Source: Flavobacteriales bacterium
GTDB taxonomy: Bacteria; Bacteroidota; Bacteroidia; Flavobacteriales; Schleiferiaceae
Direction: 5' to 3'
Length of the DNA stretch: 64,000 nucleotides
Assembly (NCBI GenBank): GCA_017795025.1
Contig: CP051243.1
Coordinates: 868,001-932,000, forward strand
Shown: one piece after another, positions 57,934-64,000 of the stretch
Position numbering within the stretch: the stretch's first letter is position 1
Layout of the letters: each line of letters opens with the position of its first letter
The notes under the pieces: generated by a model
Databases searched by the model: none
What the model was told of the DNA's origin: nothing
What the model saw: the letters and a program-made list of their open reading frames with translations, nothing else
Program-made: the position numbers and the translations under genes

Positions 57934-58818
57934 ATGACACAATTTATAGGTACTGGTGTGGCCCTGGTTACGCCTTTTGATAAAGACTTAAACATAGATT
58001 TTAATGCGCTCGAGCGCCTGGTAAGCCATTGCATTGAAGGAGGCGTGAATTACTTGGTAGTGATGGGAACCACTGGTGAAAACCCCGTTCTATCTAAGGA
58101 AGAAAAACGCGCTGTTTTAGATGCGGTGATTGAAGCTGCTGCCGGACGAGTTCCCATTGTTTACGGGGTTGGTGGCAACCACACTGGAGCTCTGGTTAAG
58201 GAGTTGGAAACCTTCAATTTTAAAGGGGTTTCAGCAATTTTAAGTGTTTCTCCTTACTACAATAAACCTACCCAGGAAGGAATCTATCAGCATTATAAAA
58301 CTTTAAGCGAGCATTCACCCTTACCGATAATATTATATAATGTTCCCGGCAGAACGGGCTCCAATATTAGCGCCCAAACCACTTTACGCTTAGCACATGA
58401 TTTTGAAAATATCATTGCCATTAAGGAGGCGAGTGGCGATTTAGATCAAGTGATGAAAATCATCAATGAGCGGCCTAAGGACTTTTTAGTGATTAGTGGA
58501 GATGACAATCTTACCTTGCCTCTAATCGCCATCGGGGGGAACGGGGTTATCAGCGTATCGGGACAGGCCTTTCCTTCGGTTTTCACCGAGATGGTTAATC
58601 AAGCCTTAAAAGGAAATGTAAGGGCCGCTCGTCCGCTACATTACCGTTTATACGAGTTAACCAATATGCTTTTTGCGGAGGGGAACCCTGGTGGGGTAAA
58701 GGCTGCCTTGGACTTGCAAAATGTAATCGAGCCCTATATGCGCCAACCTCTATGGCCCATTAGTAAGGACTTGCGCTCGGCATTGGAAACCGAGATGAAC
58801 AAACAAGGCCTACTCTAA
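57934..58818 (+). CDS. dapA: 4-hydroxy-tetrahydrodipicolinate synthase
   Basis: The product is 294 residues from ATG 57934. The longer frame from 57883 lies within the preceding gene. The active site is complete: Thr46-Thr47 (MGTTGEN), Tyr135 (LYNVPGRTG) and the Schiff-base lysine Lys164 (IAIKEASGD). It condenses pyruvate with aspartate semialdehyde in lysine and cell-wall diaminopimelate synthesis. It is last in the ligA operon and is followed by a terminator. Confidence 0.96.
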   Translation: MTQFIGTGVALVTPFDKDLNIDFNALERLVSHCIEGGVNYLVVMGTTGENPVLSKEEKRAVLDAVIEAAAGRVPIVYGVGGNHTGALVKELETFNFKGVSAILSVSPYYNKPTQEGIYQHYKTLSEHSPLPIILYNVPGRTGSNISAQTTLRLAHDFENIIAIKEASGDLDQVMKIINERPKDFLVISGDDNLTLPLIAIGGNGVISVSGQAFPSVFTEMVNQALKGNVRAARPLHYRLYELTNMLFAEGNPGGVKAALDLQNVIEPYMRQPLWPISKDLRSALETEMNKQGLL

Positions 58819-58838
58819 AAACGAATTTCATTCTTTCG

Positions 58839-58880
58839 AAACCTCCTTAAGACCTTAAATGGCTTAAGGAGGTTTTTTTT
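58839..58880 (+). terminator. Rho-independent terminator of dapA
   Basis: A perfect 13-base inverted repeat (AAACCTCCTTAAG / CTTAAGGAGGTTT) with an eleven-base loop is followed by a T run, 20 bases after the dapA stop. Confidence 0.92.
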
Positions 58881-58946
58881 GCTCTCAAGTCACTGCTCTG
58901 ATTTACAGTGTGTTTGAAAACTGAATGTTAGAAATACTTGTCTAAA

Positions 58947-58964
58947 TGTAAAATATATTATACA
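58947..58964. promoter_or_regulatory. Operator-like site 1 of the XRE operon
   Basis: TGTAAAATATATTATACA is a near-palindrome with TGTA and TACA ends. It is identical to site 2 at 17 of 18 positions and begins 21 bases before it, two turns of DNA. It is most likely bound by the small XRE regulator encoded at 59487; this is inference. Confidence 0.6.
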
Positions 58965-58967
58965 CAG

Positions 58968-58985
58968 TGTAAAATATTTTATACA
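58968..58985. promoter_or_regulatory. Operator-like site 2 of the XRE operon
   Basis: TGTAAAATATTTTATACA agrees with its own reverse complement at 14 of 18 positions. It lies 26 bases before the ATG at 59012. It overlaps a weak -7-like box (TACATTTC, 58982-58989; last base differs from consensus). Confidence 0.6.
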
Positions 58986-59011
58986 TTTCACCCATAATAA
59001 AATGAAATACC

Positions 59012-59497
59012 ATGACATTATTGTTTCCCAATCGCTTGAAAGCATTTAGTCGGTTTATGTTCTACTTCAGTTTTCTGTTTGGAGTGGTTTACCTGGTTTT
59101 CTTAGAAGGTGACCAGCAAATCGAGGCACTCTTCACCATTCAGGTACCCGCATTATTAAGTGCCGAGTTATTTGGCGATCTTAAGGCGGGTTGGCAATGG
59201 GTAGAAGCCATGGTGATTGATGAGTTTCTCAGTGTGCTGATCATTGTATTTGGTATCCTTGCGGGATTTTCGCGAGAGAAGCATGAGGATGAGCTGATCG
59301 ACAAGATGCGAAACGACAGTTTACGCTGGAGCCTATTCATTAATTATGGTTTCCTATTGCTAACCCTCTTGGGTGTTTACGGCATGATTTACCTAAGCTT
59401 TATGTTTGCGCAGCTTTTTCTTATCCTCTTTTTGTTCAATATCATTTTTGATATCAAGCTATTTCGTCATTATAAATCGGCCGGAAATGAAGAATAA
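59012..59497 (+). CDS. Hypothetical four-helix membrane protein
   Basis: The product is 161 residues. Hydrophobic segments lie near residues 14-31, 70-87, 106-126 and 128-150. Between the second and third is a charged loop (FSREKHEDELIDKMRNDSLRW). I do not recognise the family; related genes paired with small XRE regulators occur in Bacteroidota. It overlaps the XRE gene by 11 bases and sits behind two operator-like sites, suggesting a membrane sensor or target controlled by the regulator. Confidence 0.75.
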   Translation: MTLLFPNRLKAFSRFMFYFSFLFGVVYLVFLEGDQQIEALFTIQVPALLSAELFGDLKAGWQWVEAMVIDEFLSVLIIVFGILAGFSREKHEDELIDKMRNDSLRWSLFINYGFLLLTLLGVYGMIYLSFMFAQLFLILFLFNIIFDIKLFRHYKSAGNEE

Positions 59498-59675
59498 GAT
59501 TCGCGTATACCGCAGTATTCACAAGGTTTCGCAGCAGGATTTGGCCGACCGTCTAAAGGTTAGCCGACAAACCATTAATGCCATCGAGAATGATAAGTAC
59601 TCGCCTTCTTTAGAGTTGGCCTTGAAAATGACGAAACTCTTTGATTGTAAGGTGGAAGATTTATTTGAACTCTAA
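59487..59675 (+). CDS. Small XRE-family HTH regulator
   Basis: The product is 62 residues from ATG 59487 (MKNKIRVYRSIHKVSQQDLADRLKVSRQTINAIENDKYSPSLELALKMTKLFDCKVEDLFEL, given here in segments: HTH QQDLADRLKVSRQTINAIE). It is a bare XRE domain close to the YgzD/YozG type, with no ligand domain. A longer frame from 59406 overlaps the preceding gene and adds unlikely residues. It probably binds the two 18-base sites upstream of its operon. Confidence 0.9.
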   Translation: MKNKIRVYRSIHKVSQQDLADRLKVSRQTINAIENDKYSPSLELALKMTKLFDCKVEDLFEL

Positions 59676-61331
59676 TTAGCGGAACCACCACCAAAGGAAG
59701 AGCACTATGGCAATGAGCAGCATACTGCCCAAGGCTTCTAAGGATAGACCTTTCCGGGCTTTGGTTTCCGGTAAATCGGCTAATTCCAATTCACGACTGG
59801 GTGCAGCACTACTTAAGCTTACTACAACCATTACTGCGATGCTAATCACAAATAGGAAAATGGCATAGTGCAAGAAGTTCATGCTTACCAAGCTGTTAAG
59901 CAGGCTTCCTTCCCTTAAAACTAATCCAGAGCTTTGGGTTTGGAATTCCAGTACTAGCCTGCCAATACCGAGGACAAAGCCGGTCCATAAGGCCGCTAAG
60001 GCTCCTTTACCATTTATTCGTTTGTAAAAAATACCCAGCAAAAAAGCCGCTGCAATGGGCGGCGAAATATAGGCCTGTACGCTTTGCAAGTATTTGTAAA
60101 TACCACCGCCTTCGGTTAAAGCGCGCATAAAGGGAATCCAAGCTAATCCTACGATTACCAAAACTACGGTGGCTATTCGACCAACGTTTACGAGTTCTTT
60201 TTGACTGGCTTCGGGTCGCCAAGACTGGTAGAAGTCAATAGTAAATAGGGTAGAGGTACTATTAAATACGCTGGATAATGAGCTCATTAAAGCCGCTAAA
60301 AACCCGGCGACGATGAGGCCTTTAATACCCGTAGGCATCACTTTTAAAATTAAGGCGGGCAAAGCGGCATCGGTAGTGCTGCGAATTTCGCCGGTTAAGG
60401 GATTTTCGATGCTAAATAAATTGGGATATTCAGTTACCGAAAGTGCATAGGCGATAATGCCCGGGAAAATAAAAATGAACAGGGGGAGCAATTTTAGGAA
60501 ACCTCCGAAAAGCGTGCCCCGACGGGCGGTTTCGATGTTTTTAGCGGATAGCACCCTTTGTACGATAAATTGATCGGTACACCAATACCATACCCCTAAA
60601 ATGGGGGCCCCAAGCAATACGCCGGTCCAGGGATATTCCTCATTGCGCCACAAGCTTATAAAAGTGTCGGCATTCGGGGCATTCGCATCAATTGCTATCA
60701 AGACCTCATTCCATCCGCCAATCGCTTGCAAGCCAAAATAAGTAGCCGCAAGTCCTCCTAAAATGAAGATGATACTCTGGATCATGTCGGTATAAATCAC
60801 CGCTTTTAATCCACCAAATACAGTATAAATACCAGTAGCTATTACTGTGATTAAAGCCCCGGTCCAAAAGGGAATACCCAATAAGACCTCAAAAACCAAA
60901 GCACCAGCGAAGATGGTAAAGGAGATTTTGGTAAGGACATAAGAGATAATAGAAATTAAGGAGAGGTAGGTGCGTGCACCTCGGTTATACCGCTTTTCTA
61001 AAAACTCGGGCATGGTAAACACACCACTGCGAATGTAAAAGGGCACAAACACCCATCCTAAAAGCAAAAGAATAAGCGCCGCTAAAATTTCAAATTGAGC
61101 TTCGGGAAAGGCCCCACGAGCGCCTGCCCCCGATAAACCGATAAGATGTTCACTGCCGATATTGGAGGCAAATAAACTGGCACCAATAGCAAACCAGCCT
61201 AAATTTCGTCCTCCTAAAAAATAGGCGGATGAATCAGTAGCTTTTCCTTTCTGTTGCCAGGTAACCCAGGCGGCGATTCCAAATATCAGTGTAAAATAGA
61301 GGCCGATAATCCAATAGTCGAGTCCCTGCAT
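59676..61331 (-). CDS. Sodium:solute symporter (SSS family)
   Basis: The product is 551 residues with about fourteen membrane helices. It has the SGLT-type start YWIIGLYFTLIFGIAAWV, FFLGGRNLGWFAIGASLFASNIGSEHLIGLSGAG and the sodium-site region AALMSSLSSVFNSTSTLFTIDFY. Sugar is a common substrate of this branch, but it is not proven here. It directly abuts the XRE gene, which ends at 59675, in convergent orientation. Confidence 0.92.
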   Translation of the reverse strand: MQGLDYWIIGLYFTLIFGIAAWVTWQQKGKATDSSAYFLGGRNLGWFAIGASLFASNIGSEHLIGLSGAGARGAFPEAQFEILAALILLLLGWVFVPFYIRSGVFTMPEFLEKRYNRGARTYLSLISIISYVLTKISFTIFAGALVFEVLLGIPFWTGALITVIATGIYTVFGGLKAVIYTDMIQSIIFILGGLAATYFGLQAIGGWNEVLIAIDANAPNADTFISLWRNEEYPWTGVLLGAPILGVWYWCTDQFIVQRVLSAKNIETARRGTLFGGFLKLLPLFIFIFPGIIAYALSVTEYPNLFSIENPLTGEIRSTTDAALPALILKVMPTGIKGLIVAGFLAALMSSLSSVFNSTSTLFTIDFYQSWRPEASQKELVNVGRIATVVLVIVGLAWIPFMRALTEGGGIYKYLQSVQAYISPPIAAAFLLGIFYKRINGKGALAALWTGFVLGIGRLVLEFQTQSSGLVLREGSLLNSLVSMNFLHYAIFLFVISIAVMVVVSLSSAAPSRELELADLPETKARKGLSLEALGSMLLIAIVLFLWWWFR

Positions 61332-61376
61332 GTTTGGTACTTATGGTTGTAAGTACAATAATACAAAATGCGCCTG

Positions 61377-61997
61377 CTAAATTTCTTGCATCGGAGCAAT
61401 ACGGTCGAAACCACGGTAGGCCTTATTGGCAGTATACTCTAAATAGGGTAAGAGGAAACGATCAACCAATCCCGGAAATTCATCATCACCCGAGTTTATG
61501 AAAAAAGTGACCACGTGATTATTTATCTGAGCGACTAAGAGGGTGGCAAAGACTTTATTTTCAAAGCTGTACTCGGCAACAAAATGGAGCTCTCCCGGCA
61601 GGTCATATTTTCGCAATTCCCTTTCGGTAACTCCTTCATGGTTTAAGGCATTGGCAAAGGCCTCCACATTTTTCGCAAGGGTTGCTTCTGCTTCGCTCGC
61701 ACTAGCTTCTACCTCTAAAATATAGGTGTAGATGGTATGGCGATTAAAAGGGTCTTTTTCGTTGTCGTAGCTGTATTCCAACATCCCCGTTCCATCGTAA
61801 AACCGGGTATATTTATCCTCAAGGTAGTCCTGGTTAAAGCCCACACTGATATCCTCGTAAAAATTGTCTAAATCGGATATACTGGGTACGTGATTGGACA
61901 TATCGCTTGGAATGTCTTGATAAACTTTACAAGAGCTAGTTCCTAAAATAAGGCCGAAAGCCAATCCCATTAAGCTGTAAATCTTACTCTTCTGCAT
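61377..61997 (-). CDS. Predicted lipoprotein, function unknown
   Basis: The product is 206 residues with lipobox LILGTSSC (Cys23). The mature part is charged and helical (ASASEAEATLAKNVEAFANALN) and ends in a beta-rich segment (LVAQINNHVVTFFINSGD). No family is recognised. It overlaps the BatD-like gene by 14 bases and is the second gene of that transcript. Confidence 0.7.
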   Translation of the reverse strand: MQKSKIYSLMGLAFGLILGTSSCKVYQDIPSDMSNHVPSISDLDNFYEDISVGFNQDYLEDKYTRFYDGTGMLEYSYDNEKDPFNRHTIYTYILEVEASASEAEATLAKNVEAFANALNHEGVTERELRKYDLPGELHFVAEYSFENKVFATLLVAQINNHVVTFFINSGDDEFPGLVDRFLLPYLEYTANKAYRGFDRIAPMQEI

Positions 61998-62535
61998 ATT
62001 TTTTAAAGTATACCAATAGTTCTTCAGGGCTAAATATGTTCACCACCACCCATTTGCCTTCTACATTCTTTTCCACTAGAGCTTGATCCCCTAATAATGA
62101 AATGCGTAGGTCGGCATTCGTGCGCAGTTCCTCAATAAGCTCCTCCTTGCCGGTTGGCTTTGGTTTTGGCGGAGCCAAATCCTTAACCTCAAACTGCACG
62201 GTTTTGCTTTTAATTTTTTCACCATCCACCCAAATAGCGGGGGATTCAATTTCAAATTTCCCTTCCTGCATCGGGTGATAAATGAAGGTATAGGAACTTT
62301 GGTGGGTAGTACGTCCCTCTTTGATTTCCATCGAAATGGAACGGCTAGTAGCAATAAGGTATTCGTCATTGACCGCTAGTTTCCCAAGGCTGTCAGCGAG
62401 TGCATCTACTGTAAATTTGAAAATCACAGCTTCTAAACCTTCAGAACCCTTTTTATAGGTAATGGAAACCTCTAGGTTTTGCGCCTCTAATTGGAAAAAT
62501 GGGACGATTAAAAGCAGTAGAAATTTATATTTCAT
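61984..62535 (-). CDS. BatD-like secreted protein
   Basis: The product is 183 residues from ATG 62535 (MKYKFLLLLIVPFFQLEAQ, a signal peptide); the longer frame adds eight residues. The mature part matches one immunoglobulin-like BatD repeat: RTTHQSSYTFIYHPMQEGKFEIESPAIWVDGEKIKSKTVQFEVKD. Full BatD proteins are much longer and have a membrane anchor; this has a single domain and no anchor. It may be an isolated periplasmic relative. No BatA, BatB or BatE gene lies in this window. Confidence 0.65.
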   Translation of the reverse strand: MKYKFLLLLIVPFFQLEAQNLEVSITYKKGSEGLEAVIFKFTVDALADSLGKLAVNDEYLIATSRSISMEIKEGRTTHQSSYTFIYHPMQEGKFEIESPAIWVDGEKIKSKTVQFEVKDLAPPKPKPTGKEELIEELRTNADLRISLLGDQALVEKNVEGKWVVVNIFSPEELLVYFKKYAEE

Positions 62536-62713
62536 CAGGGCGCGGCGATTAGATTTCAAATATAGGGGCTATCCTCGTATGGCCATTCATTAAAAAGGTC
62601 AGAATCTCTTTAACTGCGATTTTCATCAAATGGTCGACTAATCACCTGAATTTCATCGATTATAGGCTTTAAGCTAAAGATGCATTTCGGACCTTTAGCG
62701 CAAAATAAAGCAG

Positions 62714-63628
62714 ATGCAAACCATTTTAGGCGCCGGTGGAATTATCGGTACAGAACTGGCCAGAGTTTTACCTGAGTATACCGATAAAGTAAGACTGGTG
62801 GCCCGAAACCCAAAGGCTGTTACTGGGAAGGAGGAATTATTTAAGGCTGATTTAAGCGATGCTGAGTCGACCCTAAAAGCAGTAGCCGGTTCGGAAGTCG
62901 TATATCTCTGCGTGGGCTTGAATTACCATTTACCGACCTGGCAAAAAATGTGGCCCATTATCATGCAAAATGTAATCGAGGCCTGTGCCAGTCATCAAGC
63001 TAAACTGGTGTTTTTCGATAATATCTATATGTATCATCCATCCGAAATTGGGGATATAAGAGAAACCTCTGTGAAAGATCCACAAACCGGAAAGGGGAAA
63101 GTACGACTGCAAATTTTGGAATTACTTTGGGCGGCACATCATGCCGGACGTATCCAAGCCACTGTAGCTCGCGCCGCCGATTTTTACGGTCCTAATGCAG
63201 GAAGTGTGAGTGTTTTAAATGAAGGCGTATTAAAGCCCTTAAAACTAGGTAAAGCGGCCAATTGGTTTGGACGCACCGATAAGAAGCACTCTTTTACCTA
63301 CACCATTGATGCTGCTAAGGCAACCGCCATTCTCGGAAACTCAGATATAGCTTGGGGCGAAGAATGGCATTTACCCACCGCCAAAAACCCCCTTAGCGGT
63401 GAAGAGTATATCCAAACTTTAGCCGCCCTAGTTGGTGCTAAACCCAAAAAGCAGGTAGCGGGTAAATTCATATTGGGAATATTAGGACTCTTTAATCCCT
63501 TGATGAAGGAGTTTGTGGAAATGCTGTATCAATACGACCGCGATTATATTTTCCACTCCGATAAATTCGAGCAAGCCTTCGAATTTGAAGTTACCCCTTA
63601 TAGCGAAGGCCTTAAGACCATCGTTTAA
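62714..63628 (+). CDS. NAD-dependent epimerase/dehydratase family protein
   Basis: The product is 304 residues of the atypical short-chain dehydrogenase type. The nucleotide-binding start reads ILGAGGIIGTELA, then VVYLCVGLNYHLPTWQKMWP, FFDNIYMYH and a later VARAADFYGPNAG. The usual YxxxK pair is not obvious where expected (FFDNIYMYHPSE), so catalytic activity is unsure. Similar proteins are often annotated as NAD(P)H-binding or epimerase. It stands alone on the plus strand. Confidence 0.8.
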   Translation: MQTILGAGGIIGTELARVLPEYTDKVRLVARNPKAVTGKEELFKADLSDAESTLKAVAGSEVVYLCVGLNYHLPTWQKMWPIIMQNVIEACASHQAKLVFFDNIYMYHPSEIGDIRETSVKDPQTGKGKVRLQILELLWAAHHAGRIQATVARAADFYGPNAGSVSVLNEGVLKPLKLGKAANWFGRTDKKHSFTYTIDAAKATAILGNSDIAWGEEWHLPTAKNPLSGEEYIQTLAALVGAKPKKQVAGKFILGILGLFNPLMKEFVEMLYQYDRDYIFHSDKFEQAFEFEVTPYSEGLKTIV

Positions 63629-63724
63629 AATTCGTATTCCCATTGGGAATAAAGGGTTTAATTCCTGAAGCAGCCCTGTTTTTATGGGCTTATTTTCTCA
63701 ACTTGCGGCTCATAAATTTAAGCG

Positions 63725-64000
63725 GTGCGAAAGTTTTTTAGATTCTTAAAAATGTTGGGGTATTCCATTTTAGGGCTGATTGTTTTGTTGATCCTGGCCG
63801 TTACTTTATTCTTAAATTTTGCACCAGCGATTGGTGAAACTCCGAAGGGAAAGGATTTGGAGCGCATAGCCCAATCACCTCATTGGCAAGATGGTAAGTT
63901 TGTTAATCTCATCCCCACTTCAGAAGGCGAACTAAAAGATGTATTTGGAACCCTTGCCGATTTTTTCACAGCAAAGAATACCAGTCCGAAGGATAGCCTG
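63725..64000 (+). CDS. MBL-fold metallohydrolase (UlaG-like), N-terminal part
   Basis: The frame opens with GTG at 63725 (an ATG at 63752 is the alternative) and stays open for 92 codons to the window end. It has a membrane helix (YSILGLIVLLILAVTLFLNF), then APAIGETPKGKDLERIAQSPHWQDGKFVNLIPT. This N-terminal pattern is typical of the UlaG-like MBL-fold hydrolases of Bacteroidota. The metal-binding motifs would lie beyond the edge. Confidence 0.7.
   Translation, partial: MRKFFRFLKMLGYSILGLIVLLILAVTLFLNFAPAIGETPKGKDLERIAQSPHWQDGKFVNLIPTSEGELKDVFGTLADFFTAKNTSPKDSL

Overview
The window reads as a chromosome segment from a marine-type member of the Bacteroidota, most likely order Flavobacteriales. 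Three lines of evidence support this. At least seven complete secreted proteins end in type IX secretion (T9SS) sorting domains, with PNP...G motifs or a gliding-motility-associated C-terminal domain. Several promoters match the Bacteroidota -7 consensus TAnnTTTG. The housekeeping genes (clpC, gyrA, xseAB, ligA, ettA, dapA, cvfB, yebC, aroK) are of the expected type. I see no insertion sequence, prophage, CRISPR array or rRNA. The segment looks like ordinary chromosome interspersed with lineage-specific secreted proteins.

Layout. 1-4740: the N-terminal 1580 codons of a giant secreted surface protein on the minus strand, running off the left edge. 4921-10485: small membrane proteins, lipoproteins, an AHSA1-like protein, a DUF4287/DUF5655 protein and a T9SS cargo. 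10585-20887: a housekeeping block with a DsbA-like oxidoreductase, xseB-xseA, a SulP transporter with cvfB, clpC, and gyrA divergent from clpC. 20964-34483: an accessory block rich in T9SS cargo. It includes a glycine-rich adhesin-like protein, a di-heme peroxidase paired with a T9SS protein, a lipobox-bearing von Willebrand A protein, a DUF1287 protein, a YgiD-type dioxygenase and a lipidated SPFH protein. 34597-37151: an AlgX-like/MBOAT O-acetylation pair. 37348-40359: a large multi-PAS/GAF protein that ends after the histidine-phosphotransfer helices, with no ATPase domain. 40403-43252: an OFA-type MFS transporter with a 35-residue partner encoded in overlap, then an M43 metalloprotease. 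43365-43697: tRNA-Leu(GAG) and tRNA-Lys(TTT), each with its own terminator. 43806-50030: aroK, a nitroreductase, and a four-gene tetR-ABC-hlyD-tolC export operon whose ABC protein has lost most canonical catalytic motifs. 50145-58818: a CPA antiporter, a PNPOx-like protein, ettA, a GT92-like glycosyltransferase, ligA, a conserved hypothetical and dapA. 58947-59675: two nearly identical 18-bp operator-like sites in front of a membrane protein and an overlapping small XRE regulator. 59676-64000: an SSS symporter, a lipoprotein, a BatD-like protein, an NAD-dependent epimerase and the start of an MBL-fold hydrolase.

The most unusual items are the degenerate ABC exporter operon (44903-50069), the kinase-like protein without a kinase domain, the tiny MFS partner gene, and the tandem operator of the XRE/membrane-protein operon. 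None is proven to be a new system; each is described with the test that would settle it. Protein coordinates use my preferred starts. Where these differ from the longest open frame, the entry says so.
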